From Lentzea fradiae (GTDB taxonomy: Bacteria; Actinomycetota; Actinomycetes; Mycobacteriales; Pseudonocardiaceae), in the NCBI RefSeq assembly GCF_900100955.1, contig NZ_FNCC01000010.1:1-64000 (forward strand): a stretch of DNA of 64,000 nucleotides. The letters are read 5' to 3'. The notes below the pieces were generated by a model that did no database searches, was not told the origin of the DNA, and worked only from the letters and a program-made list of their open reading frames with translations. A program made the translations under genes and the position numbers. Positions 1 to 8,596 of the stretch are shown here, piece after piece (position 1 is the stretch's first letter; each line of letters begins with the position of its first letter).

Positions 1-332
1 CCTTTCCCGCCGGGGTGGTGGTGATCGGCGACAAGGGCTTCGCCGGACGCGAGTTCGAACGCGACATGACCGAGCTGGGCATCACGTTCGTGCGACCCGA
101 CCGCCGCGACGAGAAACGCCGCCACGGCAACCTGTCGATGATCCGGCAACGCATCGAATCGATCATCAACACCGCCAAACGACAACTCTCCCTCGAACAA
201 CACGGCGCACGCACCCCGCACGGCGTGCTCGCCCGCGTCGCCCAGCGCATGCTCGCCCTCGCCGCCGCGATCTGGCACAACTGGATCATCGACGCACCCG
301 TCAAGCGCTCACTGATCGCCTACGACCACTGA
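1..332 (+). pseudogene. IS982-like transposase, C-terminal part (cut by window edge)
   Basis: The reading frame is open from the left edge of the window, so only the C-terminal ~110 residues are visible. The segment starts VIGDKGFAGREFE and ends IWHNWIIDAPVKRSLIAYDH, which I recognise as the end of actinobacterial IS982-type DDE transposases: a GDKGF strand, then an RPDR...IRQRIES helix that should carry the last catalytic Glu. No terminal inverted repeat could be picked out downstream. Whether the upstream part is intact cannot be told from this window, so pseudogene here means partial. It marks an insertion next to the sterol cluster. Confidence 0.75.
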
Positions 333-351
333 AGATCCAGGAATCAATCAT

Positions 352-972
352 CTAGGGCCAGATCTGCGGGGCGACGGTGACGGCCGCGGCCTGGTAGGGC
401 GGCAGCCGCTTGCCCTCGACCACGACCTCCAGCGGCCACTTCTCCTTCAACACGACCCACAAGCGCCCGGACAACCCGGCGAAGGCGCCCAGCAGATTGG
501 CGTTCTCGGACGTCTGCAGCACGTAGACCCACTTCGCCCCGTCGGGAGCGCCGTCCAGCGGCTCACGCCAGGCACGGCGCAGCCGGCGGCCTCCGTGGCG
601 CGCGGCGTCGGCGGACAGCACCACGTCCGCCTTGGACGGGTCGGGCGCGTTCGCCGGGGCGTCGGCGCTGAAGCGGTACGCCACCGGGGGAACCTCGGCG
701 ATGCTCGGCACCGCGGCCAGATCAGGACTGTCCGGGTCGTCCAGAGTGGACGCGATGAGGGCGCGCTCCTCCTCCGTGATGCCGATGTTCTCGTAGGCCA
801 TGGACAGCAGCAGAGTCGCCTCGGCCTGCGCGGGTTCGCCACCGAAGTAGTCCTCGCGCACCAAGCGCAGCGTGTCGTCCTCCAGCCGGCCCGCGAGCCG
901 CGCACACAGGTCGGTGACCGCGGCGTAGGTCTTCACATCCATCGGGTTCAGCATAGGTGCCACGCCGATCAC
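352..972 (-). CDS. Unknown protein, translationally coupled to fadE33
   Basis: This is a 206-residue protein that I cannot assign to a family. It has no signal peptide or membrane segment. The N-terminal half is helical and acidic (LARLEDD-like stretches) and the C-terminal half looks like beta structure ending in APQIWP. The GTG start overlaps the fadE33 TGA as GTGA, so it is probably the last gene of the fadD3-fadE33 operon; an internal ATG at 954 is an alternative. Its stop lies only ~20 bases from the transposase stop, so the IS insertion may have trimmed or replaced its original C-terminus. Confidence 0.6.
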   Translation of the reverse strand: MIGVAPMLNPMDVKTYAAVTDLCARLAGRLEDDTLRLVREDYFGGEPAQAEATLLLSMAYENIGITEEERALIASTLDDPDSPDLAAVPSIAEVPPVAYRFSADAPANAPDPSKADVVLSADAARHGGRRLRRAWREPLDGAPDGAKWVYVLQTSENANLLGAFAGLSGRLWVVLKEKWPLEVVVEGKRLPPYQAAAVTVAPQIWP

Positions 973-1913
973 CTGGGGATGAGCCGCCCGAGCCGGTCCA
1001 GGTGCTCGCGCGGGCTGCCGAACAGCTGGCCGCTGCCGTGCGCCCGCTTGAGGTAGAGGTGCGCGTCGTGCTCCCAGGTGATCGCGATCCCGCCGTGCAA
1101 CTGGACCATCTCCGCCGCGACCTTGAAGAACGCCTCCGAGCAGTACACCTTCGCCACGGCAGCGGACACCTCGTCCACCACAGCCCCAGCGGCGGACCGA
1201 GCGGTCTCCACGAGCACGTGCAGGTCGGCCATGCGGTGCTTCAGCGCCTGGAACGACCCGATGGGCTTCCCGAACTGCACCCGAGTCTTCGTGTACTCAA
1301 CGGTCAGTTCCAGCGCTCGCGCCGCAGCCCCCACCTGTTCGGCGCACAGTGCGGCGATGGCGACGTCACGCACCCCCGCGGACCACGGCCCCAAGTACGT
1401 CCGAGAGGCATCCTCCAGGCGAACAGCCGCGAGGCGACGGGTCGGGTCCATCGTCGGCACGTGCTCCCGAGTCACCTCAGCCGGATCGACCTCGTACAAC
1501 CCGTCCCCATCGGCAACCAGGAGGATCTCGGCCTGGTCCCCGTCCACGACGAAACGAGCGGCGTCCTCGTGCCACGGCCAGATGACCGTGGCCACGGCGC
1601 CGGAAGCGATTCGAGGCAACAGCCGCTCACAAGCCGACACGTTGCCGCTCGCCAGCAGAGCCTCGACCGCGATGACCCCGGACAGCAACGGCGACGGCGT
1701 GAGGCCCAGTTCGCCCAGCACCACACGGGTGTCGGCCTGGGTGGCGCCGGACCCGCCATACCGTTCGGGGATCGGGAGGACGCCCATCTCGCACAGCCGC
1801 GCCCACAGGTCCTTGTCGTACCCGTGCGGCGTCTCGATGGCCGCACGGACGTCGGAGTGCTTGTCGAGCAGAGCCCGCACGGCGTCCCGCAGGGCGAGCT
1901 GTTCCGGTGTCAC
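969..1913 (-). CDS. fadE33: Acyl-CoA dehydrogenase, FadE33-like
   Basis: This 314-residue protein has the acyl-CoA dehydrogenase C-terminal helical domain (TKTRVQFGKPIGSFQALKHR, then LHGGIAITWEHDAHLYLKRA). It is shorter than a standalone ~380-residue enzyme. In M. tuberculosis FadE33 is the small partner of FadE31 in a heteromeric enzyme acting on C/D-ring fragments. The order FadE31-FadE32-FadE33 in the direction of transcription matches Rv3562-Rv3564, which is the main basis for the name. The GTG start overlaps the upstream stop as GTGA, giving a coupled operon. The exact substrate is not visible from sequence. Confidence 0.82.
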   Translation of the reverse strand: MTPEQLALRDAVRALLDKHSDVRAAIETPHGYDKDLWARLCEMGVLPIPERYGGSGATQADTRVVLGELGLTPSPLLSGVIAVEALLASGNVSACERLLPRIASGAVATVIWPWHEDAARFVVDGDQAEILLVADGDGLYEVDPAEVTREHVPTMDPTRRLAAVRLEDASRTYLGPWSAGVRDVAIAALCAEQVGAAARALELTVEYTKTRVQFGKPIGSFQALKHRMADLHVLVETARSAAGAVVDEVSAAVAKVYCSEAFFKVAAEMVQLHGGIAITWEHDAHLYLKRAHGSGQLFGSPREHLDRLGRLIPR

Positions 1914-2713
1914 AACGCCTCCAACACGCGCGAGCGGTGCATCGACGGGCTGCCCCACGCCGTGCGCAGGGCTCTGGTCTGCAACAGGAAGCGGCCGAGC
2001 CCGTGTTCGGCGGTGTAGCCGATCGCGCCGTGGACCTGTAACGCCGTGCGGGCGGCCTGCCAGGCGGCGTCGGAGGCGGCTACCTTCGCGGCCGAGACGT
2101 CCCGTGACGACAGGGTCACCGCCGCGCCGAACACGAGCGGGCGGGCGAGCTCCAGTCCAATGAGGACGTTCGCCAGGTGGTGCTTGACCGCCTGGAAGCC
2201 GCCGATCGGCCTGCCGAACTGGGTACGGGACCGCGCGTGGGCTGTGGTCAGTTCCAGCATCGCCCTGCCCAAGCCGAGTAACTGGGCCGAGCAGGTCAGG
2301 ACGCCGAGGTCGAACGCGCGTGCGGCCGGGACGCCGGTGGCGACGACCGGTCCGGCGGCGAGCTTCACCAGGCGTCGAGCGGGGTCGACGGACTCGATCG
2401 ACGCGACAGGAGCGGCCTCGCGGAGGGTGTCGTCCTCGACCAGGTAGTACCGGTCGGCCTCGACAGCGTGCGGGACGTGCGGCGGGAAGGCGACCGAACC
2501 CGGACCGGCCCCGAGGACGGGCAGCACCGCCAGCGACTCGGCCAGCGGGCCGGGGACGGCGTGGTGGCCCAGTTCCTCGAACAGCACGACGAGGTCCACC
2601 GGGTCGGTGACCTCGTCCACGCCGAGCGCGGTCAGGTCGGTCCTCCCCGCCGCGAGGAACTCGTGCAGGACGGCGGCGAGGTCGGTCTGCTCCGGCGAGA
2701 GCGTGAACATCAT
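1910..2713 (-). CDS. fadE32: Acyl-CoA dehydrogenase, FadE32-like
   Basis: This 267-residue protein starts MMFTLSPEQTDLAAVLHEFL and carries the ACAD C-terminal motif HARSRTQFGRPIGGFQAVKHH and QVHGAIGYTAEHGLGRFL. It is clearly short of the usual ~380 residues, as expected for the small subunit of the FadE31-FadE32 pair. That complex is thought to dehydrogenate the open-ring dioate CoA thioester late in steroid C/D-ring breakdown. The first ATG overlaps the fadE31 stop as ATGA; a second ATG follows immediately. Names FadE32 and FadE33 are assigned by order and could be swapped. Confidence 0.82.
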   Translation of the reverse strand: MMFTLSPEQTDLAAVLHEFLAAGRTDLTALGVDEVTDPVDLVVLFEELGHHAVPGPLAESLAVLPVLGAGPGSVAFPPHVPHAVEADRYYLVEDDTLREAAPVASIESVDPARRLVKLAAGPVVATGVPAARAFDLGVLTCSAQLLGLGRAMLELTTAHARSRTQFGRPIGGFQAVKHHLANVLIGLELARPLVFGAAVTLSSRDVSAAKVAASDAAWQAARTALQVHGAIGYTAEHGLGRFLLQTRALRTAWGSPSMHRSRVLEAL

Positions 2714-3801
2714 CGTGGCAGCCCCAGGATCCGCTCGGCGATCACGTTGCGCTGGATCTCGTTGGTGCCGGCGTAGATCGGTCCGGACAGGGAGAACAGC
2801 CATCCGTCCCGCCAGCCCGGCGCGGCCTCGCCGAGCAGGTCGAGCGCGGTCTCGTGGATCGCCACGTCCAGCTCCGACCAGAACACCTTGGTGATGCTGG
2901 CGGCGGGGCCCGAGGGAGGCTGGGACAGCGCCGCGAACGTGTGCAGCCGGTACGCCTGCGCGCCGATCCACGCGTCCACGACCCGGTCGCGCAACGCCGG
3001 GTCGGGGTTCTTGCGGTACAGCTCCACCAGCCGTGCCGCGGCGGCGGTGAAGCGGCCGGGGCTGCGCAGCGTCAGGCCGCGTTCGTTGCCCGCCGTGCTC
3101 ATCGCCACCCGCCAGCCGTCGCCGGACTCGCCCACGACGTCCTCGTCCGGCACGAACACGTCGTCCAGGAAGATCTCGGCGAACCCCGGTTCGCCGTCGA
3201 GCTGGGCGATCGGGCGCACGGTCACGCCGGGTGCCCGCAGGTCGAAGAGCAGGTAGGTCAGGCCGCGGTGCCGTTCGCCGGGGCCGGTGCGGAACAGGCC
3301 GAACGCCCGGTCCGCGAACGCGGCCCGCGAGCTCCAGGTCTTCTGGCCCCGCAGCAGCCAGCCGCCGTCGCACCGGGTGGCGGTGCTGCGCACCGAGGCG
3401 AGGTCGGACCCTGCCTCCGGTTCCGACCAGGCTTGCGCCCACACCACGTTCGCACGAGCCATCGACGGCAGGATGCGGTCGCGTTGCTCGTCCGTGCCGT
3501 GCGCGAACAACGTCGGTGCCAGCAGGAAGATGCCGTTCTGCGAGACACGGCCGGGTGCACTCGCTGCGTGGTACTCCTCCTCGAACACCAGCCACTGCAA
3601 CAGCGACGCCTCGCGTCCACCGAACTCGGCGGGCCACGAGACCACCGAGAGCCGCGCGGAGGCGAGCAGGCGTTCCCATTCGCGGTGTTCCTCGAACCCG
3701 GCGGCGGTGTCCATAGAGGACAGTGGCCGCACGTGTGCGGCGAGCCACTCGCGCACCTCGGCCTGGAACGCGAGCGTCTCCGCGTCCAACGAGAGGTCCA
3801 T
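2710..3801 (-). CDS. fadE31: Acyl-CoA dehydrogenase, FadE31-like (large subunit)
   Basis: This 363-residue, full-length acyl-CoA dehydrogenase starts MDLSLDAETLAFQAEVREWL. Visible are the FAD/substrate motifs WAQAWSEPEAGSDLAS and GQKTWSSRA and the C-terminal YAGTNEIQRNVIAERILGL. In the M. tuberculosis system FadE31 is the partner that pairs with FadE32 or FadE33. The ATG shares one base with the upstream hydratase stop (TGATG), so it lies in the same transcript as fadD3. It should work on CoA thioesters left after the C/D rings are opened, in the cytoplasm. Confidence 0.87.
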   Translation of the reverse strand: MDLSLDAETLAFQAEVREWLAAHVRPLSSMDTAAGFEEHREWERLLASARLSVVSWPAEFGGREASLLQWLVFEEEYHAASAPGRVSQNGIFLLAPTLFAHGTDEQRDRILPSMARANVVWAQAWSEPEAGSDLASVRSTATRCDGGWLLRGQKTWSSRAAFADRAFGLFRTGPGERHRGLTYLLFDLRAPGVTVRPIAQLDGEPGFAEIFLDDVFVPDEDVVGESGDGWRVAMSTAGNERGLTLRSPGRFTAAAARLVELYRKNPDPALRDRVVDAWIGAQAYRLHTFAALSQPPSGPAASITKVFWSELDVAIHETALDLLGEAAPGWRDGWLFSLSGPIYAGTNEIQRNVIAERILGLPR

Positions 3802-4631
3802 CAGCCGGACGCCTTCTTCATCGACCGGGCGTCCATGCCTGCCAGCGCGTCGGTGCCCACCTCGGCGTTGTGCGCGTGCGCGAAGTGGTGCAGCCCGAAC
3901 ACCGAGTCCATCCCAGCCCGCATCCCCATCAGGTCCTCCGACTGGTTGACCGCCTTCTTCGCGAGGGCGAGCCCGAACCGCGGCATCCCGCTGATCCGCG
4001 CGGCCAGTGCGAACGTGGCCTCCTCCAGCTCCGGCCGCGGCACGACCCGCGAGACCATTCCCCACTCGTAGGCGCGCTGCGCGGAGAACCGGTCGCCGGT
4101 GAACAGCACCTCCTTGGCGGCACGGGGACCGAGCACCCACGGGTGCGCGAAGTACTCGACCCCCGGAATCCCCATGCGCACCACGGGATCGGCGAAGAAC
4201 GCGTCGTCGGACGCCACGACCAGGTCGCACACCCACGCCAGCATCAGCCCGCCCGCGACGCACGCGCCCTGCACCATCGCGATGGTCGGCTTCGGGATCT
4301 CCCGCCACCGCCGGCACATGCCGAGGTAGACCTCCATCTCACGGGCGAACCGCAGGTCACCGCCGTCGCGGCCGACGTGGTCCCACCACATCACCGCCTT
4401 GCGCTCGAACGAGGTGTCCACGTCACGGCCCGGCGAGCCGATGTCGTGCCCGGCGGAGAAGTGGTCGCCCGCCCCGGCCAGCACGATCACCTTGACCTCG
4501 TCGTCGTCGACGGCACGGGTGAAAGCCTCGTCCAACGCGTAGGTCATCGCCGAGTTCTGCGCGTTGCGGTACTCGGGCCGGTTCATGGTGACGACGGCGA
4601 CCGCGTCCCGCCGCTCGTACGAGACAGTCAC
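3801..4631 (-). CDS. Enoyl-CoA hydratase/isomerase inserted between fadD3 and fadE31
   Basis: This is a 276-residue crotonase-fold protein: MNRPEYRNAQ near the N-terminus, oxyanion-hole segments AGAGDHFSAGHDIG and GACVAGGLMLAWVCDLVVAS, and EVLFTGDRFSAQRAYEWGMV. The GTG start has a clear AAGGAG box and overlaps the fadD3 stop as GTGA. M. tuberculosis has no hydratase between fadD3 (Rv3561) and fadE31 (Rv3562), so this is an addition relative to that reference. Its place next to the FadE31-33 dehydrogenases suggests it hydrates their enoyl-CoA product. That role is inference. Confidence 0.83.
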   Translation of the reverse strand: MTVSYERRDAVAVVTMNRPEYRNAQNSAMTYALDEAFTRAVDDDEVKVIVLAGAGDHFSAGHDIGSPGRDVDTSFERKAVMWWDHVGRDGGDLRFAREMEVYLGMCRRWREIPKPTIAMVQGACVAGGLMLAWVCDLVVASDDAFFADPVVRMGIPGVEYFAHPWVLGPRAAKEVLFTGDRFSAQRAYEWGMVSRVVPRPELEEATFALAARISGMPRFGLALAKKAVNQSEDLMGMRAGMDSVFGLHHFAHAHNAEVGTDALAGMDARSMKKASG

Positions 4632-6115
4632 GCGTTCTCCTTGCGCAGTTGGGTTTTCAGGACTTTGCCCATCGCGTTGCGGGGGAGTGCGGGGTGGAAC
4701 TCGACCGCGCGCGGCACCTTGTAGTTCGCGAGCCGTTCCCGGCAGAACGCGATCACGTCGTCGGCGGACAGCGTCGAACCCGGTGACGTCACGACGTGCG
4801 CCACGCCGACCTCGCCGAGCCGTGCGTCCGCCATCCCGACGACGGCCGCCTCCGCGACTCCCGGCAGCCGGGCCAGTGCCTGCTCGACCTCGGCCGGGTA
4901 GACGTTGAACCCGCCGCAGATGTACATGTCCTTGAGCCGGTCGGTGATCGAGAGGTAGCCGCGCTCGTCCACGGTGCCGACGTCGCCGGTGTGCAGCCAG
5001 CCGGCGGAGTCGATGGCCGCGGCGGTCGCCTCCTGGTCGTCGAGGTAGCCGAGCATGACGTTGGGACCGCGCAACAACACCTCGCCTCGTTCGCCCAGCC
5101 GCAGCTCGAACCCGGCCAACGGCCGCCCGCACGTGTGCGCGACCGTTTCCGGGGAGTCGCCTGGACGGCACATGGTGGCCACGACGGCCTCGGTCAGCCC
5201 GTAGGCCGTGAGCACGGTCAGCGACAGCTCCGCTTGCAGCCGTTCGACCAGCACGACCGGCACGACCGCGGCCCCGGTGACCACCAGCCGCAGACTCGAC
5301 AGGTCGAACGAGTCTCGATCGGGATGGTCCAGCAACGCCTGGAAGATCGTCGGCGGCCCGGGTAGCACGGTGATCCGCTCGCGTTCGATCATCCGCATCA
5401 TCTCGACTACGTCGAACACCGGCTGCGGCACGATCGTCGCCCCGGTCAGCAGGCAGGCCAGAATCCCGGCCTTGTAACCAAAGGTGTGGAAGAAGGGGTT
5501 GACGATCAGGTAGCGGTCCGCGGACGTCAGCCCGGCGCAGGAAGCCCACGCCTCGGCCACCCCGAGCGACTGCCGGTGGGCGCTCATCGCCCCCTTGCTG
5601 CGCCCGGTCGTGCCCGACGTGTACATGACGTCGCAGAGCTGTTCTTCTTCCAGCACAGGAAGATCGGCTTCGGCGGCATCCCACTCGACGGGTAATCGCA
5701 CCACGGCGGGCAGTTCGGGCGACAACGCGCGCAGCTCCGCCTCCCGGTCCCGTCCGAGGAACTCGCCCTCCACGACCAGGACCCGTGCGGCACTGCGTCT
5801 CAGCACGTCGAGCGTTTCCGTCGCGGTGAACCGGGTGTTGATCGGCACGAGCGCGGCCCCGGCGTGCAGGGCCCCGAGCGCCGCGACCACCCAACGCGCG
5901 GAGTTCGGCGCGCACAATGCCACCCGGTCGCCCGGTCGCACGCCCATCCCGGTGAGAGCGCGTGCCGCCACGTGCACGGCCTGCCGGAGTTCGGTCCAGC
6001 CGAGCCGGACCTGTCCGTCCACCACCGCTTCGGCGTCGATGTACGAAGCAGCCGCGCGGTCGAGCGCGGCGGAAACCGTTTGCCTGCTTGGAACCTCGGC
6101 TGCAGAACCCTCCAC
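4628..6115 (-). CDS. fadD3: HIP-CoA ligase FadD3 (acyl-CoA synthetase)
   Basis: FadD3 activates HIP, the propanoate left after A/B-ring removal, to HIP-CoA; this opens C/D-ring catabolism. The 495-residue ANL enzyme shows the P-loop YTSGTTGRSKGA, the A5-type TAYGLTEA, the TGD hinge (GWLHTGDVG) and a C-terminal PRNAMGKVLK lysine. I chose the GTG at 6115 because a GGAGGG box precedes it and the N-terminus then aligns with the family (VPSRQTVSAALDRAAA). An upstream ATG at 6160 would put the KstR2 box inside the gene. It is divergent from fadE30 and first in the fadD3-fadE33 operon. Confidence 0.88.
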   Translation of the reverse strand: MEGSAAEVPSRQTVSAALDRAAASYIDAEAVVDGQVRLGWTELRQAVHVAARALTGMGVRPGDRVALCAPNSARWVVAALGALHAGAALVPINTRFTATETLDVLRRSAARVLVVEGEFLGRDREAELRALSPELPAVVRLPVEWDAAEADLPVLEEEQLCDVMYTSGTTGRSKGAMSAHRQSLGVAEAWASCAGLTSADRYLIVNPFFHTFGYKAGILACLLTGATIVPQPVFDVVEMMRMIERERITVLPGPPTIFQALLDHPDRDSFDLSSLRLVVTGAAVVPVVLVERLQAELSLTVLTAYGLTEAVVATMCRPGDSPETVAHTCGRPLAGFELRLGERGEVLLRGPNVMLGYLDDQEATAAAIDSAGWLHTGDVGTVDERGYLSITDRLKDMYICGGFNVYPAEVEQALARLPGVAEAAVVGMADARLGEVGVAHVVTSPGSTLSADDVIAFCRERLANYKVPRAVEFHPALPRNAMGKVLKTQLRKENA

Positions 6116-6127
6116 GGAGCCCTCCAA

Positions 6128-6141
6128 AGCAAGTGCTTGGT
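6128..6141. promoter_or_regulatory. KstR2 operator (fadD3/fadE30 divergent promoter)
   Basis: The 14 bases AGCAAGTGCTTGGT fit the published KstR2 palindrome AnCAAGnnCTTGnT at every fixed position. The site lies 13 bases before the fadD3 start and 18 before fadE30, with kstR2 itself three genes away. KstR2 is released by HIP-CoA, the FadD3 product, so one site can control both operons. Confidence 0.87.
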
Positions 6142-6158
6142 AGGTTAGAGTATGGCGC

Positions 6159-7232
6159 ATGGAGTCCTTCCGGCGCGAGGTGCGGGAATGGTTGTCCGCC
6201 AACCTCGTCGGCGAGTTCGCGGAGCTGCGCGGCAAGGGTGGTCCCGGCCGCGAGCACGAGGCGTTCGAGGGACGGCTGCGCTGGCACCGGCACCTCGCGC
6301 GGAGCGGGTGGACGTGCCTGGGCTGGCCCGGTGAGCGCAGCGTGGAGGAGCAGGTGGTCTTCCACGAGGAGTACGCGGAGGCTGACGCCCCGGCGAAGGT
6401 GGACATCGTGGGGGAGGGGCTGCTCGGCCCCACGCTCATCGCGTTCGGCACGCCGGAGCAGAAGGAACGGTTCCTGCCGAAGATCCGCACGCTCGACGAG
6501 CTGTGGTGCCAGGGCTACTCGGAACCGGGCGCGGGATCGGACCTCGCCTCCGTGCAGACGAAGGCACGCCTGGAGGACGGCCGGTGGGTGATCGACGGCC
6601 AGAAGATCTGGACGTCGAACGCGCACTACTCGGACTGGATCTTCGTGCTCTGCCGCACCGAGCCCGGTTCCCGGCGCCACCACGGCCTGTCCTACCTGCT
6701 CGTGCCGCTGCGCCAGCCCGGGATCGAGGTGCGGCCGATCCGCCAGCTCACCGGCACGTCCGAGTTCAACGAGGTGTTCTTCGACGGCGCCGTCACGGCG
6801 GAGGAGAACGTGGTCGGCAAGCCCGGCGAGGGCTGGAAGATCGCGATGGCCACGCTCGGCTTCGAACGCGGCACCGCCATGCTGGGCCACCAGGTCGGCT
6901 TCCGCCGCCAGCTCGACGCGGTCATGGCCCGCGCCCCGCACGACGAACGGCTCACCAGGGCGTGGCTCGAACTGCACGTCATGCGTTCACACACGCTGCG
7001 CACCCTCGGCGACGAACCGGGCCCGGAGGCGTCCGTGCTGAAGCTGTTCTGGGCGGGCTGGCACCGCAGGCTCGGCGAGCTCGCGCTCGACTCGCTCGGA
7101 CCGGCGTCGATGGCCGACGAGAACCAGTGGCAGCGCCTGTTCCTGTTCAGCCGCGCCGAGACGATCTACGGCGGCTCCGACGAGATCCAGCGCGAGATCA
7201 TCGCCCACCGCGTCCTCGGGCTGCCCCGATGA
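6159..7232 (+). CDS. fadE30: Acyl-CoA dehydrogenase FadE30
   Basis: This 357-residue acyl-CoA dehydrogenase starts MESFRREVREWLSANL and has GYSEPGAGSDLASVQT, GQKIWTSNA and the C-terminal IYGGSDEIQREIIAHRVLGL. In the steroid pathway FadE30 dehydrogenates the side chain of HIP-CoA so that two carbons can be removed from ring C/D intermediates. The start lies just downstream of the KstR2 box and has no convincing Shine-Dalgarno sequence, so the transcript may be leaderless or nearly so. It overlaps ipdF by ATGA and leads the operon fadE30-ipdF-kstR2-fadA6, the same content as Rv3560c-Rv3556c. Confidence 0.87.
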   Translation: MESFRREVREWLSANLVGEFAELRGKGGPGREHEAFEGRLRWHRHLARSGWTCLGWPGERSVEEQVVFHEEYAEADAPAKVDIVGEGLLGPTLIAFGTPEQKERFLPKIRTLDELWCQGYSEPGAGSDLASVQTKARLEDGRWVIDGQKIWTSNAHYSDWIFVLCRTEPGSRRHHGLSYLLVPLRQPGIEVRPIRQLTGTSEFNEVFFDGAVTAEENVVGKPGEGWKIAMATLGFERGTAMLGHQVGFRRQLDAVMARAPHDERLTRAWLELHVMRSHTLRTLGDEPGPEASVLKLFWAGWHRRLGELALDSLGPASMADENQWQRLFLFSRAETIYGGSDEIQREIIAHRVLGLPR

Positions 7233-7972
7233 CCGGCCACGACCTGCTCAGGGACAAGGTCGTCGTCGTGACGGCCGCGGCGGGCACCGGCATCGGGTCC
7301 GCGACAGCGAAGCGGTGCCTCGAGGAGGGCGCGACGGTCGTCATCAGCGACTGGCACGAACGCCGTCTCAAGGAGACCCACGAGTCGCTCGGCACCGCCT
7401 ACGCCGTCCCGTGCGACGTCACGAACGAACAGCAGGTGCAGGCCCTCGTCGACGAGACGGTGGAGCGGTTCGGCCGGATCGACGTGATGGTCAACAACGC
7501 GGGCCTCGGCGGCGAGAAGTCGGTCCTCGACATGGGCGACGACGAGTGGTCCCGCGTCCTGGACGTCACGCTGAACGGCACCTTCCGCTGCACCCGCGCC
7601 GCGTTACGCCGAATGGTCGTCCAACGAAGCGGTGTCGTCGTTAACAACTCCAGTGTGATCGGCTGGCGTGCGCAGAAGGGTCAAGCTCATTACGCCGCAG
7701 CGAAAGCGGGCGTCATGGCGCTCACCCGCTGCGCGGCGATGGACGTCGCGGAGCACGGCATCCGGGTGAACGCGGTCGCGCCGAGCTTGGCCGCGCACCC
7801 GTTCCTGGCCAAGGTCACCAGTGAGGAGTTGCTGACCGAGCTGGCGTCCCGCGAGGCTTTCGGGCGCGCCGCCGAGCCGTGGGAGGTCGCGAATGTGATC
7901 GTGTTCCTCGCCAGCGACTACTCGTCCTACCTGACGGGCGAGGTCGTCTCGGTGAGCAGTCAGCACCCGTGA
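7229..7972 (+). CDS. ipdF: Short-chain dehydrogenase IpdF
   Basis: This 247-residue SDR has the NAD(P) motif TAAAGTGIGSATA (the Rossmann glycines are displaced but present), NNAGLGG, and the catalytic Ser/Tyr/Lys set in NNSSVIGWRAQ...HYAAAKAG. IpdF (Rv3559c) oxidises the 5-hydroxyl of HIP-CoA-derived intermediates before ring D opening. The ATG overlaps the fadE30 TGA as ATGA. The C-terminus ends with VSVSSQHP rather than a typical GG-rich tail. Position directly between fadE30 and kstR2 supports the name. Confidence 0.84.
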   Translation: MTGHDLLRDKVVVVTAAAGTGIGSATAKRCLEEGATVVISDWHERRLKETHESLGTAYAVPCDVTNEQQVQALVDETVERFGRIDVMVNNAGLGGEKSVLDMGDDEWSRVLDVTLNGTFRCTRAALRRMVVQRSGVVVNNSSVIGWRAQKGQAHYAAAKAGVMALTRCAAMDVAEHGIRVNAVAPSLAAHPFLAKVTSEELLTELASREAFGRAAEPWEVANVIVFLASDYSSYLTGEVVSVSSQHP

Positions 7973-7986
7973 GGAAGGAACGACCG

Positions 7987-8583
7987 ATGAGCACCCGGAG
8001 GGCCGAGCTGCTGGAGCTGGCCGCGACGATGTTCGCCGAACGCGGCTACGGCCAGACCACGGTCAGGGACATCGCGGACGCGGCGGGCATCCTGTCCGGC
8101 AGCCTCTACCACCACTTCGACTCGAAGGAGTCGATGGTGGACGAGATCCTGCGGACGTTCCTGGACGAGCTGTTCGCGAGGTACCGGGAGATCGTGGACG
8201 CAGGGCTCGGGCCTAGGCAGACGCTGAAGGCGCTGGTCGTGGCGTCGTTCGAGGCGATCGACACCCGGCACGCCGCGGTCGCGATCTACCAGAACGAGGC
8301 GAAGCACCTGACCGGCCTGCCGCGGTTCTCCTACATCGACGACCGCAGCGTGGAGTTCCGCAAGCTGTGGACGGTGCTGCTGGAGGAGGGCATGAGCGCG
8401 GGCGTGTTCCGCGCCGACCTCGACGTGGACGTGGCGTACCGGTTCATCCGCGACACGGTGTGGGTGGCGGTGCGCTGGTACCGCCCGGACGGCGGCCTGT
8501 CCGCGGAAGAGGTCGCCGGCCAGTACCTCGCCATCCTGCTCGACGGCATCGCCACGGGCCGCCGGAAGAGCTCCAAGACGTAG
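7987..8583 (+). CDS. kstR2: TetR-family repressor KstR2
   Basis: This 198-residue regulator has an N-terminal TetR helix-turn-helix (AATMFAERGYGQTTVRDIADAAG, split here as positions 13-35) followed by GSLYHHFDSKESMVDEIL. The C-terminal ligand domain is of the size seen in KstR2 (Rv3557c). KstR2 represses the C/D-ring genes and is released by HIP-CoA. A GGAAGGA box sits 8 bases before the ATG. It is placed inside the operon it should control, so it is probably autoregulated through the box at 6128. The operator matches found at 6128 and 13031 support the assignment. Confidence 0.88.
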   Translation: MSTRRAELLELAATMFAERGYGQTTVRDIADAAGILSGSLYHHFDSKESMVDEILRTFLDELFARYREIVDAGLGPRQTLKALVVASFEAIDTRHAAVAIYQNEAKHLTGLPRFSYIDDRSVEFRKLWTVLLEEGMSAGVFRADLDVDVAYRFIRDTVWVAVRWYRPDGGLSAEEVAGQYLAILLDGIATGRRKSSKT

Positions 8584-8596
8584 AAGGAGGGCACAC

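Noticed and set aside
4632..6977. N-terminal extension of the hydratase frame across fadD3 (1058 codons in total)
   Set aside because: Only the last ~276 residues look like a protein; the rest is a shadow of fadD3 and fadE30. The GTG at 4631 with its own box explains the gene.
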